Positions 12,601-24,104 are shown, numbered from the stretch's first letter. The stretch is 64,000 nucleotides of DNA from Fasciola hepatica (GCA_948099385.1 CANUEZ040000156.1:7399501-7463500), one strand, 5' to 3'. Made by a program: numbers and translations. Notes: generated by a model not told the origin, from the sequence alone.

Positions 12601-13863
12601 TTCGTGGTTTCCAGGATCACCTCGAGCTCCTGTCTTCGAAATCGTTCTTTCCTGGCTCACAAAGCTCCTTCCCCAGTCCGCCAAAGCTGGTTTTCTAGTT
12701 CTACTGCTTACAGTCCATAAATATCACCACTTTTAAATTCTATATCGTTGGCTGGAATACATGAAGTTGCACTAAGAGGACTAGTAAACGTAGCAGTATC
12801 TAAGGAACCAGTACCACCTAGAAATATACCAGGGGCATGCCGGGGTACTTCCTGTCCAGTTTTGGTTCGCCCATGTCCTCTTGTCATTTTTGATCGGTTT
12901 CCTCTTGGAGGTTCCAAGTCGAGTACTGTAACGTTTGTTCTCATCATGAGTAACAAATGGCCCAATTAACGAATCCCGAAGTGAGAACAGGATTGATTCC
13001 TTGATTCCACGGTACTGAATAAGGAAGCTATACTCATATAAAATTATGTACAAACCCATACTGTACGGCCACAAAGTTTAACCACGAGAACCAAAGTTCG
13101 GCGAAGGCAATTTTCAGATACGGCCGCCAAGGCTGTCAGAATTCAAAGTGAGGGGTTGCCAAGACACACGAGCAAAATATAAACAAACGTTCAACTGTAA
13201 TGGTTGATGCTTGTTGTACTTGTTCTAGGGTCAAATAGCTAAACAGCATAGTGTGAACAATACGAGTATGTGACAATGATTGGGGGGATTTCCACGTATG
13301 TACTTTAACAATGATGCGGTTGAGGGGCACTCGGGGGATTACCCTGTGACGGTCAAGTTCACATTCGTGCTGCCAGGGTTCGGTGAATTTCAGCTATTGT
13401 CTTCACTACCATCACAATGCCGCCGGATATTGCAACACATGATACTGACATGAAAGACAATTTCTTCACACCTTCCCCAGCCAGCTAGACGAAATTCAGT
13501 CTGTTTTGTGGCAGTCGCTGTTACTTCGTTAAAGAATAAAGAAGCCTAAAATGTCCCTAGAGTCAAACATATAATACGCTATACTCGATGATTCACATCA
13601 ACGGAGTCATTTACTTTAACCTGTGTCCCCCGAGTTCTCCACGTCGTGGATGCTGCCACCAAATCTGTCGAAGTGTGTTCATAGGCGGTTGAGTCACTCC
13701 CAGCTGCCAGCGAGTTACCGCCTGTCCGGGAGCCTGCTGCGGACAGCCAGTTTGAGAGCGGGATCTCTGAGTTTTGGTGTATTTTTTGGTGAAAACCTAA
13801 AGTCACACCATCAAGATGTGAGCCTCCGCCTGGAGTTTCCTTGACCCTATTCGTCGATCGTTT
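12600..13863. other. No recognisable gene
   Basis: The stretch may include the decayed N-terminal part of the minus-strand Bel/Pao gag (frame 12,965-12,708, charged and Gly/Arg-rich). Beyond 13,080 I see no coding signature, repeat family or RNA gene. Confidence 0.4.
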
Positions 13864-14300
13864 GTGAACTTACCGCACGATGCTTTCAGTATGCAGTATA
13901 CTTCTCATGCACGCCCCAGGTTCGGATATGGAGGTGCCGTTGCATATCCACGTACAGCTGCAGAATCTAACAAGTCAGGGCGAGCTTGGGAGTCCGCTGC
14001 TCGTCTCGTCACCGGACTACGCGGGTCAAATACGAGAATTTTTGAAGCTACTGGTTTACTTCCAGTAGCCTGTCGGCGGATACGCGATTATCTCATCTGC
14101 ATCAGTCGTATCATTTGGGGTGGTCTGGGTTCAAGGTTTCATGCAGATTCCCGGCTCCTAGAGCCACGTCGTGTGCGCGAGCCTTCAGTGACTCTGGTGA
14201 GGGTGCATTGCGCTGGTTTGCTTTGGACTATTGCTTGTCTCGGAGGGCCACAAATCTTTAAATTTCCTAACCCGTTGATATGGCGGAAAAGATAAGTGAC
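13864..14300 (+). pseudogene. LINE fragment, RT C-terminal region (plus-strand family)
   Basis: The open frame of 143 codons matches the C-terminal third of a CR1-like ORF2. It shows RFGYGGAVAYPRTAAE (usually LEYGGPA.YP), ARLVTGLRG, ATGLLPVACRRIRDYLICI, and a final region where SRR...FWNSLP would be expected. The same blocks occur at 46,440-46,757 (LEYRGPAVFPSTAEE, TTGLFPVAYRRVRRELILI). It is a dead 0.4-kb fragment with no upstream RT nearby. Confidence 0.7.
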
Positions 14301-15180
14301 AAAGCATCTAAAATGAAACTTGACCGGCCTTTGTTGGGGTTATGGCGTTCCACTCAGTCTTGAGTTTATGCCAACGACCGGATCGTAACGAGACTTGCAT
14401 GGATGATTTTCGCAGCCTTTAATGTAAAGGATGAAGAAGGAAGAATGGAGCAAGCATTGCGTTACACCTAAAAGTCTTTCAGAGTAACGCTCGGGGTTAT
14501 ATTTTTTGCCTGTGTCACTCTGTGGATCAAAATTTATGCATAATGCCTCCATAACGAGTCAAACATTTGCGTCTGTATGCCTGGTTCATTTAAAGGCTGT
14601 TCGCACTCGTGACAGATCTTTTCAGTCCAATGGGTATGACGGTTGGGTCCAACCTGAATGATTGGAAATAAACAGTGTTCTCCATGAATCCCTCAACAAG
14701 AGACGTGTGAAATTGCTCAAAGAGCCGTGCATCAAAAGCACTGAGCTGTCGACCCCTGTGTGGCCGGGGATGCCCTCGGTAGGGATGGTCCTTCATGTCA
14801 CAGATAGTACAGATTCATCGCCGCCATCATCATCTCCACCGTGGACCTGCTCTTTACAACGGAAAACAGCAGAAGCAACAGCGTAGTCATCCTTATCTCT
14901 TCCTGCATCGCCACGGTCACCACCATCATAGTCGCCAGAGAGGAAGAGCTCCGCTGACGGTAAAATGCTAGATACCCACAGATCTGTTATGTGCTACTGC
15001 CACGGACAACATGCTTGTAGTGTCGCAAGTTCCTCAGCCGTTCGTCAAGGCTTCCTTGGCCTCGGACCAGAGTGCCTTCCGCGCCAAGACAAGCTCTGAG
15101 GCTGCTCTAGTCGCGCCTGCGACTGGAAACCGGAACTCAGGGACCGGTACCGCGGTGCTTCCGGTACCGTGATCAATTTT
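14300..15180 (+). other. Possible LINE 5' region, no clear gene
   Basis: GC-richer than its left flank, with Ser/Pro-coding low-complexity stretches near 14,820-14,900. It directly precedes a LINE 5' ORF and may be its leader. No domain is recognised. Confidence 0.3.
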
Positions 15181-15704
15181 TGTTAACACCTGCGGACAGT
15201 GCATCGAAGTCTGATGCTGCAACCGCGGCAACAAAGTGCCGCCTAAACAAGAAGGGTCCATATACGGCCTCCGCTGGAAGGCCCCACGGTCTTCCAGCAG
15301 GAACAAAACGATGCGTGGATCGAACCGAAAGAGGCTTCAGGAACACCCCATCTCCGCGATCTCACGGCATTTTGGTGGCCAACCTCCCGGAAGAGACAGC
15401 GGCATCGCCCCAGGAAAGCATCAACAGCAACCTCCCGCAACCGCAGAATATCCTCGGAAAGCTGTTGACGGAGAGTGAAGACCGCTTGGCTGGGTCATTT
15501 CACATTGAAGCAGCTTTCCACTTGGAAAAACTACAAGAAGACGGACAATCGCGAGTGTTCAAGATCGTTCCCCCTTTCCGGGAGCAAGCTCAGCCGGAGC
15601 TGCAACGGTCTTGCTATCTCAAGTGCAAAGACTTGCGACAGCCTAAAGATCATAACCCAGTGGACCGTGGGAAACACAAGTGCGCGCCAACTGAAATGAG
15701 TTAG
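15180..15704 (+). pseudogene. LINE 5' ORF segment ahead of the endonuclease
   Basis: A 174-codon open frame. It resembles the N-terminal segment that precedes the endonuclease in some flatworm CR1-like LINEs, with GILVANLPEETAASPQES, IGS-like GSFHIEAAFHL, RVFKIVPPF and a final VDRGKHKCAPTEM that mirrors the usual SPEDR.....E.R pattern. That would be an RRM-like or basic RNA-binding part. The assignment rests on remembered family patterns. It is followed by a matching endonuclease in the same orientation, which supports it. Confidence 0.5.
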
Positions 15705-15874
15705 CTCCGTAAATGGGGTGAGGTCGGCCTGCATATCTAGGGTTTTCATGTAATGAAGAGGAGACTGCGGTTGACGTAGCCGCCTCTAACAACCACTCGC
15801 TCGACGGGCCCTGTCCGCGGGGATCCAGGAGTGAACATCTCCCCAACACACTCATAAAGAATCAGGTTGCAGAA

Positions 15875-16395
15875 ATGGTTCTGTTTGAGGGTAACGTAAA
15901 AAACTGGACGAACTGGAATCATTCACAGCAGCCGGAAAACGTGGTCATAGCTCACACTGAAACCTGGATGAATGAGGGGGTATCAGAAGCGGAAGTACCC
16001 ATCTCAGGCCACTGCCTCTTCCGTCTGGACAGAAGTCAGTGCAGAGGTAGAGGTGGAGCATCGATGGGCGTAGGAGATGGGGTTCCAGCATATATGCTGC
16101 CCCTATTTGCGTATCCTTGAGAACTTGGTGGGTGGCTGTGGTGCGAGGCGAAACCGACCAGTTGTGGATACTTGGAGCCGGGTCTTTTCTATAGGACACC
16201 AGCTGCAGAACAGTTAAATGCGTTACACTCCATGTGGCACTGGGCTGAGGAAGGCACTGTCCGATCCTGGATGACTCCGAAACGCCCCTCATTGATTGGG
16301 AGGCTAACTGCTACACTGTAGCAGCAGAAAATTTCCCCAAACACCTACAGTCGGAGGTGTGTGATCTGGCGCTTCACCAACATGTGCTTGAGCCA
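15875..16395 (+). pseudogene. LINE endonuclease, N-terminal half, cut at 16,395
   Basis: The plus strand encodes VVIAHTETWMNEGVSEAEV (ETW block kept), GHCLFRLDRS, LWCEAK and FYRTPAA (YRxP block). After frame changes come ETPLIDWEA (GDFN.P..DW block, decayed) and VCDLALHQHVLEP. The last block normally continues with TR and a further 25-30 residues to the SDH motif. Here it stops at about 16,395, where the gypsy leader begins. The same family continues as RT at 21,150. Confidence 0.8.
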
Positions 16396-16409
16396 TTGGT
16401 GAGCCCAGG
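16396..16409 (+). promoter_or_regulatory. Primer-binding site candidate (tRNA-Trp-like)
   Basis: TTGGTGAGCCCAGG resembles the complement of a tRNA-Trp 3' end (TGGTGACCCCGACG), matching 9 of the first 10 positions from TGGTGA. A related TTGGTGAACCGC follows the other LTR copy on the minus strand (49,878-49,889). That supports a true primer site for minus-strand DNA synthesis. Confidence 0.5.
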
Positions 16410-16470
16410 TTGTTTTTCCATCATTTGACACTAGCTTCATTCTCTCGGTCCAAGTTTCACACCATTCACC

Positions 16471-17376
16471 ATGTCTGACAGCGAATCTATTGACATCCAC
16501 ACGGTTGCTCTGAAACTGCCAGTTTTTGCCCCGACCAACCCTCGAGTGTGGTTTCGACAAATAGAAGCCGTATTTGCCACTCGACGTATAACCAGCGAGC
16601 GCGTGAAGTACTCTCACGTTGTCCAAGCACTTCCCTTTGACATCGCTGTTGACGTGGAAGATCTCCTCGATCCCATTCCACCAGAAGCTCCTTACACGAA
16701 GCTTAAGGAAGCAGTCATTCAGCGTACCGGAAAATCAGCCGGAAAAATGCTCCGTGAACTGTTCACGTCGGTGGAGCTCGGAGACCAAACTCCGTCCCAG
16801 CTTATGCGCCACATGCGGTCGCTACTGGCTGGACGGCAAATGGACGACGCCATTTTCAGGGAGATATGGGTTGATAAACTACCTCTCCCGATGCAGCAGG
16901 TCCTATCAATGCTGGAACCCACTACTCCACTTGACAAAGTTGCACAGCACGCCGACAGAATAATGGAATGCCACCCGGCTGCTAGACCCTGTGTTCACAT
17001 GACATCACCCGCCGAAACCACTCCGACGCACGAATCCCCTACGACATTACCAGTTCCTGCCCCAGATCGCCGTGGCGACGTTTCTCGCAGTCCTGATTCC
17101 CCGTCCCATCACTCGTATATCGATAAGGACATTACGGACCTAAAAGAAACCGTTCGCATGTTGTGCAATCAGGTCAGTGCAATGTGCAGCGCATTTACTA
17201 TTCATCGATCTGTGTCCACCGAAGTACCTCATCGACCTAGATCACGGTCCAGAAACCGCCGATCACAAACGTGGTGTTGGTACCACCGCACTTTCGGCTC
17301 CAAGGCACGCCGCTGCGATCCTCCATGTTCATTCCGCACTTACACTCCACAGTCAAACGACCAGGCCAGCCAGTAA
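16471..17376 (+). CDS. gag: Gag polyprotein of gypsy element
   Basis: 301 codons from the first ATG after the primer site. Gag packages element RNA and forms the particle. The N-terminal 170 residues hold the capsid-like region ([45 protein letters not shown]), typical of retrotransposon Gag. A Pro/Ser/Thr-rich linker follows. Near the end a zinc-binding motif CX2HX9CX3C spans residues 269-286, instead of the usual CCHC knuckle. The last 106 nt overlap pol, which lies in the -1 frame. The frame is fully open. Confidence 0.92.
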   Translation: MSDSESIDIHTVALKLPVFAPTNPRVWFRQIEAVFATRRITSERVKYSHVVQALPFDIAVDVEDLLDPIPPEAPYTKLKEAVIQRTGKSAGKMLRELFTSVELGDQTPSQLMRHMRSLLAGRQMDDAIFREIWVDKLPLPMQQVLSMLEPTTPLDKVAQHADRIMECHPAARPCVHMTSPAETTPTHESPTTLPVPAPDRRGDVSRSPDSPSHHSYIDKDITDLKETVRMLCNQVSAMCSAFTIHRSVSTEVPHRPRSRSRNRRSQTWCWYHRTFGSKARRCDPPCSFRTYTPQSNDQASQ

Positions 17377-20300
17377 CGGCGACGACTTCGGCTGGCCCCC
17401 CACGCGAAAGTCGCCTGTTTTATATCGTTGACCGATCCAGTGGTCTTCGATTCCTCATTGATACCGGCGCCGAGATCAGTGTAATCCCCCCACCCAAACA
17501 TCACAGCCTCAAACCATCTCACTTTACACTGCAAGCAGCAAACACAACAACTATTGCTACATTCGGCCAACGGTCCATCACTCTTGATTTAGGCCTCCGA
17601 CGCTCTTTTCAATGGGTTTTCATCCAGGCAGATGTCCAGACTCCCATTATTGGCGCGGATTTCCTCTCACACTTTGGCCTAACAGTGGACCTCAAAAATC
17701 GCAAGCTGGTAGACACCACAACCAAGCTTTGTGCAGTCGGCATTGGTAAATGCACCAACTCTCTGGGTATTCGGCTGGCGATCCCGCAATCGCCGTTTGC
17801 TGACGTTTTGAAGGAGTTTCCATCCCTCACTAAACCGTGTCAGTTCACCGACCCAGTCTCTCATGCTGTGCAGCACCACATCGCCACAAAAGGCCAACCG
17901 GTCCACTTTCAACCACGACGACTCAACGCCGACAAACTCCGTATCGCACGCCTTGAATTCGAACATATGATGAATCTTGGCATCATTCGACCGTCTTCAA
18001 GCCCATGGGCCTCGCCTTTGCACATGGTTCCAAAATCATCTGGTGATTGGAGACCCTGTGGAGACTACCGTGCTCTCAACAATGTCACCGTCCCCGACAG
18101 GTACCCGATCCCACACATTCATGATTTTGCACAGAATCTCTCTGGGAAGACAATCTTTTCCAAGGTTGACCTCGTAAAGGCATATCACCAAATCCCCGTG
18201 GCCGAAGAAGACATTGCCAAGACAGCCATCACCACGCCTTTTGGCCTGTTCGAGTTCATTCGCATGCCATTTGGATTGAGAAACGCTGCTCAGACGTTCC
18301 AACGATTCGTCGATGAAGTGCTTCGAGGTCTACCCTTCGCGTTTGGCTACATCGACGACATCTTAATTGCCAGCGCCTCTCCATCGGAGCATGCCAGCCA
18401 CTTGCGCCAACTCTTTCAACGTTTCCAACAATACGGACTTCAGCTGAACCCTAGTAAATGCGTGTTCGGTGTTCCGTCCCTCGACTTTCTCGGGCACCAT
18501 ATCGATCAAAAAGGTTTGACACCCCTCCCAGATAAGGTGCGCAGCATCCTGTCATTTCCTGCACCTCAAACGATCACACAGTTACGACGTTTCTTGGGAA
18601 TTTTGAACTACTACCGTCGCTTCATTCCCCATTGTGCGACCATCGTTTCACCTTTAACCGATCTTCTCAAGTCCAACGTCAAGACGATCGATTTCACTCC
18701 CGAGGCTGAGACAGCTTTCGCAGAAGCCAAAAAAGCTCTCGCGGATGCCACCATGCTGCACCATCCACATTCAGATCCAAATACTGAGTTAGTCCTAACG
18801 ACTGATGCATCAAATACTGCAGTCGGTGCAGTGCTTCAACAAATAGTGGACAACCAATTACAGCCCTTAGCGTTCTTCTCGCAAAAACTCCAGGCGGCAC
18901 AGACAAAATACAGCACATTTTCTCGCGAACTCCTAGCCATTTACTTGTCTATCCGTCATTTCCGCCACCTTTTGGAAGGACGACAATTTCGTGTGCACAT
19001 TGACCACAAACCCCTGACACACGCACTTCATGCCAAGCCTGACCGACATTCACCCAGAGATATCCGCTATTTGGATTATATTTCTCAGTTCACAACAGAC
19101 ATCCGCTACGTGCGTGGAGTTGATAATGTTGTGGCTGATGCATTATCCAGACCTGACATCAACACGGTGCAGACTAAATTCGATCTTACGGAACTGGCAA
19201 ATCTCCAGCATGATGATCCATCCTTGCTCGAACTGCGCACATCCTCCACACTCCAGCTCAAGGATTCTCCCCTACCTTTAGCCGATGGCACAGTTCTATG
19301 TGACTGGTCTACAGGTAACCCTCGTCCTATCGTCCCAACTTGCTACAGGAAGATCGTTTTCGATCATTTTCATTCTCGTTCCCATCCTGGTATCCGTGCA
19401 TCTCGCAAACTCATTTCTGCCAGATTTGTTTGGCCCAATATGAATTCTGACATTGCATTATGGACTAAACAGTGTTTACAATGTCAGAGAAACAGAGTCC
19501 ACCGCCACACTTTTTCTCCTCCCAGTACATTCACCGTTCCCGACGTCCGTTTCACACATATTCACGTCGATCTTGTTGGTCCACTACCACCATCAAATGG
19601 ACATACCCACTTATTAACCGTTGTTGATCGTTTCACACGCTGGCCAGTGGCAGTACCCATTTCCGACACCTCGGCAGAAAATATTGCGAAAGTACTACTC
19701 CAGCACTGGATTGCTACATTTGGTGTACCGTCTACCGTCACCACAGACCGTGGCAGCCAATTCCAATCGACTTTGTTTCGTGAGTTCACTAAACTGCTTG
19801 GCTGTAAACACATCACAACAACTGCATACCATCCTTCATCCAATGGCATGGTAGAGCGCCTACACCGTCAACTCAAAGCAGCACTGATATCACAGCCAAA
19901 CCCCAATAACTGGAGCGACAACCTGCCACTAGTTCTCTTAGGTCTGCGGTCATCAGTCAAAGACGACCTCCACAGCACGTCGGCTGAGCTCGTTTTCGGT
20001 ACCACCATATGCCTTCCAGGTGAGTATGTTCAACCTAGCACCGATGCCAGTCCTAACCCATCCCAATTTGTCCAACAACTCAAAGACCGTATGTCACATC
20101 TACGTCCAACACCCACTCGCTTGTCATCCACACACGTTTTTGTACACAATGATCTATATACGTCACCTTTCGTTTTTATTCGTAACGATGCCGTTCGCAA
20201 ACCACTCACACCACCGTATGATGGTCCATTTAAAGTGCTTAGTCGCACAGACAAATATTTCGTGGTTCAAAAAGCCGATAAGCCAGACACAGTTTCCATT

Positions 20301-20531
20301 GACAGATTAAAACCCGCGCATTTTGATACACCTCCATCACCAACCACACCGACACCATCACCATCCACGGACACACCACCAACAATTCCTGTTGATAATC
20401 CAAACTCTATCATCACACCAGACACTACACCACACCCGCCAGCACCACCACAGCAAAAACCCACCCTGGTAACCCGCCGTTCCGGCAGAAACGTTCGACA
20501 TCCTGTCAGATTTCAAGACTTTGTTAGTTGA
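17271..20531 (+). CDS. pol: Pol polyprotein: protease, RT, RNase H, integrase
   Basis: 1,086 codons open. Protease: DTGAEIS at residues 64-70. [13 protein letters not shown] (motif A), [15 protein letters not shown] (motif B) and YIDD at 360-363, all intact. RNase [14 protein letters not shown] near 510, then [18 protein letters not shown] and IDHKPL. Integrase: zinc HHCC region about 697-735, then Asp near 766 (HVDLVG), Asp near 824 (TTDRGSQF) and Glu near 862 (GMVERLHRQ), a complete DDE core. A GPF/Y-like module ([10 protein letters not shown]) and a Pro/Thr-rich tail end the protein. The listed start is the ORF limit. Pol is probably made by -1 frameshifting from gag within 17,271-17,376, but I see no canonical heptamer there. 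Confidence 0.95.
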   Translation: MVLVPPHFRLQGTPLRSSMFIPHLHSTVKRPGQPVTATTSAGPPRESRLFYIVDRSSGLRFLIDTGAEISVIPPPKHHSLKPSHFTLQAANTTTIATFGQRSITLDLGLRRSFQWVFIQADVQTPIIGADFLSHFGLTVDLKNRKLVDTTTKLCAVGIGKCTNSLGIRLAIPQSPFADVLKEFPSLTKPCQFTDPVSHAVQHHIATKGQPVHFQPRRLNADKLRIARLEFEHMMNLGIIRPSSSPWASPLHMVPKSSGDWRPCGDYRALNNVTVPDRYPIPHIHDFAQNLSGKTIFSKVDLVKAYHQIPVAEEDIAKTAITTPFGLFEFIRMPFGLRNAAQTFQRFVDEVLRGLPFAFGYIDDILIASASPSEHASHLRQLFQRFQQYGLQLNPSKCVFGVPSLDFLGHHIDQKGLTPLPDKVRSILSFPAPQTITQLRRFLGILNYYRRFIPHCATIVSPLTDLLKSNVKTIDFTPEAETAFAEAKKALADATMLHHPHSDPNTELVLTTDASNTAVGAVLQQIVDNQLQPLAFFSQKLQAAQTKYSTFSRELLAIYLSIRHFRHLLEGRQFRVHIDHKPLTHALHAKPDRHSPRDIRYLDYISQFTTDIRYVRGVDNVVADALSRPDINTVQTKFDLTELANLQHDDPSLLELRTSSTLQLKDSPLPLADGTVLCDWSTGNPRPIVPTCYRKIVFDHFHSRSHPGIRASRKLISARFVWPNMNSDIALWTKQCLQCQRNRVHRHTFSPPSTFTVPDVRFTHIHVDLVGPLPPSNGHTHLLTVVDRFTRWPVAVPISDTSAENIAKVLLQHWIATFGVPSTVTTDRGSQFQSTLFREFTKLLGCKHITTTAYHPSSNGMVERLHRQLKAALISQPNPNNWSDNLPLVLLGLRSSVKDDLHSTSAELVFGTTICLPGEYVQPSTDASPNPSQFVQQLKDRMSHLRPTPTRLSSTHVFVHNDLYTSPFVFIRNDAVRKPLTPPYDGPFKVLSRTDKYFVVQKADKPDTVSIDRLKPAHFDTPPSPTTPTPSPSTDTPPTIPVDNPNSIITPDTTPHPPAPPQQKPTLVTRRSGRNVRHPVRFQDFVS

Positions 20532-20602
20532 CGTTTTCTTTCGCTAACCGTTTCCTCTTTCTATTTTTCTATCGAGCGTTTATTTTGTACAACAAACGCT
20601 CT

Positions 20603-20613
20603 GGCGGGGGAGT
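20603..20613 (+). other. Polypurine tract candidate
   Basis: TGGCGGGGGAG lies directly before the LTR start at 20,614 (TTGTGTAGG). This is the place and composition expected for the plus-strand primer of an LTR element, although one C and T interrupt the purines. Confidence 0.6.
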
Positions 20614-21137
20614 TGTGTAGGTACCTGTACATTTCCGACTTTTTCCATGATTTTCAACGTCCCTTGGTGCGACACTCCTTTGTTGTACCGACGTTTTAAT
20701 GTAAAAATACACACCTTTTGGTCGTCACCACCGCGCAATACAAAAAGGCTGTAAATAAATCTTTCACTCTGGCTCGATCTCATCTTCTGGTTTTGAGTGT
20801 CTTGGAATCACATCGGTCGGAACTAACTGTGTGAAACAAAACATTTTAGAAGCTTCAACGGCGTCTCTTGGCACTTCGCTCAATACCATCCTGTTCTGTC
20901 CAACGGATGGCTGTCAGACCGAACTGAACTGAAGACATTGTCGGACATTGGCTCTTTGACGCTCATTTCCTGATCACAAGAACACTGAACAACTGTGAGT
21001 TTGAGTCACACCTATTGTTTCATTTTTATTCTTGATGTACATACCCTTTTGGCCTTTTTATCACCGCACGCTCCTCCGCCCGTCTTAGTTTGCTAGTGTC
21101 GCCTTAGATATTGTTGACAATAATTTAGTGTACCACA
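20614..21137 (+). repeat. 3' LTR of gypsy element
   Basis: The LTR is identified by homology to a minus-strand copy at 49,898-50,406. Blocks such as CCCTTGGTGCGACACTCCTT, CATTTTAGAAGCTTCAACGG and CACGCTCCTCCGCCC are shared in order, and overall similarity is roughly three quarters by eye. A polyadenylation signal AATAAA is at 20,754-20,759. The start follows the purine tract; the end near TACCACA is set where homology stops and is approximate. Confidence 0.8.
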
Positions 21138-21149
21138 TAGACAGAGTAG

Positions 21150-22530
21150 TACGCTACAGCCTACCCGCTTGGACCGGGTGGAATCCACTTACAGGTACCA
21201 CGGGAGATGGCTGAGATTCTCGCAGGCCCAGTCACCAAGTTGCTCAGCACCTGACTGGCGACTGGAAAGCTCCCAGATGGCCGGAAACAATCAACTGTGG
21301 TACCTATGTTCAAGGGCGGAGACAGGGTGGCAGCTGTCAGCTAAAGACCGGTAAGCCCTACGTGCGTCATCTACAAGGTGATGGAGCGGCTTTTGACCAG
21401 GCTGGTCCAAGAACATCCCGATGGGCACAACCTGCTAAACCCTGCACAGCACCGACTTTGCAACTCCATCCCATCCGTTTCCAACTTTCGGCTGGCCCGG
21501 GAGTGCTGGGCCGAGGCAAAGGCTGAAGAATATCCAGCGAAGTCTTTTTCGTTGACTGTAGTAGGGCATTTGACGAAGTACCACATGGCCGACTCTTCCA
21601 AAGCTCAAGTTATTGAGAATAGTCGACCCACTGCTACTTTGGATTAAGGACTTCCGCAGAGGTCGGAAATTCGTGGCTTAAGTTTCTGGGCTTCTATCCT
21701 CCTGTTACCTAGCATCCATTGGTTTTCCTTAAGCCGCAGTACTCGGTCCACTGCTGTCCCTGGTGTATAACAATGATCTTTAAACATGCCTGAACTAGCC
21801 GTGCTCACTCTACGCTGACGAACTGAAGATGTGACGAGAACTACGTTCCAACAAGCATAAACAACTCCCGCAGAAAGATCTTGATGGGCTAAAGCAGTGG
21901 TCCAGTATATGGGTCTTCCAGACGAACTTCGAAAAGTCCGCACACATGTGCACACATGCGCTACTCAACTCTGGCCCCTGCTGAGAACGACAGCCTGTGA
22001 GCTTGATCTCTGAGCGGTACTGTCGAACGATTTAGGAAAGAGAGGGCATGTAGATAGAATATGTGCCTCAGCATGGGAAATCCTTGGAGCAATCCGCCGT
22101 TCCTTCGGAAAGCTCTCTTATGATTCTTTTCGGCTGTTACAAACCACACGTGTTAGACCTCGGCTGGAGTGTGGAGCTGCAGCAGTGTACCCGTGCACCT
22201 TTGACGGATCAGTCAGGTAGGAAAGAGTTCATACGGCTGCCACTCTTTTCATTGCGGGCCTAGGCTGGACTGGCTACAAGGGTCTCCTATAAGCTGCTGG
22301 GCCGTTTCCAGAAACCTACGAGAGGATACGAGGTGGCATCATTTGCGTCCATCACATCACCCCAGGTGATCGAGGGCCAGAACTACAAGCGATCTTCCAA
22401 CTAGGTGGACCACGAATTACGCGGGGACACTAACTGACACTCCTGAAGTTGGAATCTGTTGGTTTTCCGCCGATATACCACCTGTCTCGAAGGGTCATCA
22501 ACATTTGGAATTCGCTCTCTGGAGAAGGAG
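21150..22530 (+). pseudogene. LINE reverse transcriptase, continuation of the split LINE
   Basis: Read in shifting frames, the plus strand gives GDG-like remnants of PGPDGI, then AEILAGPVTKLLST, LATGKLPD, STVVPMFKGGDRVAAVS, CVIYKVMERLLTRLVQEH, NLLNPAQH, LARECWAEAK, KLKLLRIVDPLLLWIKDF, LYADELKM (YADD decayed to YADE), EDLDGLKQWSSIW-like and finally GFPPIYHLSRRVINIWNSL. This is a whole RT plus C-terminal end of a CR1-like LINE with many stops. The order fits the endonuclease piece at 15,875-16,395 minus about 0.6-0.7 kb, so the two may be one element interrupted by the gypsy element. Confidence 0.75.
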
Positions 22531-22534
22531 GTCT

Positions 22535-23333
22535 GTTACATGGACTTCAGGGAAGCCCTCGACTCAGTAAATCACAGGCTGCTAGTGCATAAGCTTTGAG
22601 CCTGTTGACTCGACCCACCTTTGGATGACTGGATAGCTGAGATTCTCAGAAAAAGGAGACGCCACCTAGAGGTGGGTGAGGTCGCCAGTGGAGTCCCACA
22701 GGGGTCGGTGCTTGGGCTGCTGCTGTTTCTTTTATACATAAACGACTTAGCTCACGAGCCGGATTGCCTACACCTTATGTTTGCCGACGACGTTGAGGTT
22801 TTGGGAGGTCCTAGGGAAAGTACCGTGCAGGGGAACCTTGATAAGGTGCGTCGGTGGTGCACCGAGTGGGAGCCCATACACAGCACCACTAAAAGCAGGC
22901 AACTCGCCGAGGACTGCCCTCAGGTCAGCCTGGGGGAACCTTGGTACGGAGGCACCAGGATGACTTTGGAAAGGACTAATACAATCAAAGATCTCGGGTT
23001 GTTTATGACTGCTGATTTCAGAACCCAGGGGTAATGTGTAAAAGCACCAAGGAGAGGTGATAATACCTTCTTACAGTTAATGAGAAAGTTTGCCTCACTG
23101 GGGCCATGGGTACTGTTACAGTTCTACACAACCCAAGTAAGGGGGCTTCTGGAGTATGCAGTGTAAGCTTGGTATCCAAATGTTATTTGGGACCAGCCGC
23201 TACTTGGACATGTGCAAAGTAGATCCACGCGAATGTCTGCTGAACTCCAAAACAGGCGGCACGAAAAGAGGCTCATAAAACTGAAGCTGTTCTTTCTGGA
23301 ACTAAGGAGGGTAAGAGGGTGTAAAGATCGGCT
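22535..23333 (+). pseudogene. Second LINE RT fragment, 5'-truncated
   Basis: Starts inside motif A (YMDFREALDSVNHRLLVHKL) directly after the previous LINE's C-terminal block. An open frame (22,621-23,034) carries ASGVPQGSVLGLLLFLLYIND (motif B, shown as a landmark) and FADDVEVLG with both Asp kept. After 23,034 other frames give LQFYTTQVRGLLEYAV and LFFLELRRVRGCKDRL, the expected C-terminal region. The Bel/Pao LTR begins at 23,334 within its last codons. Confidence 0.8.
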
Positions 23334-23690
23334 GTAGGAAATCCTCCAAAAACACTACGATTTCTTTTTTCTTGATGTGACTCGCTCACGTGCACTGCTT
23401 GCGTGTTTTTCATACTCTTTGCTTTTTATGGAACAATCTTTGTTGGTTTGCGTCGAAAGCGCACATCATGCGCAATCCTGAACACGCGTGGTGCACTTGC
23501 TTGTCCCTTGCAAGCCGCAAACCTTGTTCTCGTTTTCTCAGTCTGTGTGATGGCCTCAATGAGGTTCTTATACATTTACATTTTTGCTTGTTTAATAATC
23601 CAGTACAGTAGAAATCACGTATAGGTCGTTGTTTTGTTTGGGGATTCATTTGAACTGGGCCACTTTTTTGCTCAGGTACTTGTTACCGTA
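23334..23690 (+). repeat. Bel/Pao LTR copy A (5' LTR)
   Basis: About 350 bp shared with 33,627-33,965 and 37,435-37,787. Landmarks in order: GGAAATCCTCC, CTCGCTCACGTG, CTTGCGTGTTTTTCATAC, CTTGCAAGCCGCAAA, TTCTCGTTTTC, GTTTAATAATCCAGTA and GGGGATTCATTTGAACTG. It directly precedes the first gag ATG at 23,728, as a 5' LTR should. The start is placed where homology to B and C begins. Confidence 0.8.
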
Positions 23691-23727
23691 ATTAATTTGA
23701 TCATTTTGAAACGATGAAGCGCGTGCC

Positions 23728-24012
23728 ATGCCAAGAAAAGGTTCAAATCAATTAGAATCTGGACGGGAAATAATGCAACAAGTCACTGGGGAGGATTTAG
23801 CCCATTTTGATTCAATGGGTAACGTTAGATCACCTAACCCTGTCGATGCTGGTTTATGTATTACTGAGGACGCTATCGTTATCAAGAACGCTGGTTTATT
23901 TAGGTTCAAGATATCAGACCCAGAAAAGCAGTTGTCATCAGCCGGGCAGCAGACCCGGGGGCAGAAAAGTGCAGACGGGGCAGGCGGGAGAGAAAAGCCA
24001 GCGACAACCATC
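23728..24012 (+). pseudogene. Bel/Pao gag N-terminal segment
   Basis: An open frame of 95 codons from ATG at 23,728, 40 nt after the LTR. It has no domain I recognise, and ends in a Gly/Arg-rich basic stretch. Its place between LTR and recognisable gag supports it as the gag N-terminus. A frame change follows at about 24,010. Confidence 0.5.
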
Positions 24013-24104
24013 TAGCCGACAGGCCAGGGCAAATGAAAATGGGAAACTCTAAGCCGACCGTCGAATGTGAGACACCAAAGCAACCAACGAACAATTTCCA
24101 AGAG

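Larger units (their letters stand above)
16396..21137 (+). mobile_element. Ty3/gypsy LTR retrotransposon, CsRn1-like, coding-intact, 3' LTR only
   Basis: The element has a primer-binding-like site, gag, an overlapping pol in the -1 frame, a purine-rich tract and a 3' LTR of about 520 bp. Domain order in pol is protease, RT, RNase H, integrase (Ty3/gypsy order). The CHCC Gag motif and tRNA-Trp-like primer site point to the CsRn1-like clade. No internal stop or frameshift is seen over 4 kb, in contrast to every other element in the window. The 5' LTR that should precede 16,396 is missing: LINE coding sequence occupies that place. It may therefore be unable to move, though young. Confidence 0.9.

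Noticed and set aside
20910..20945. GAACTGAACTGAAGAC thought to be a LINE tail; a similar string is at 40,836
   Set aside because: The first lies inside the gypsy LTR and is matched by the other LTR copy (minus TAAACTGGACTGAA). The flanks at 40,836 do not align convincingly, so no third LTR was called.
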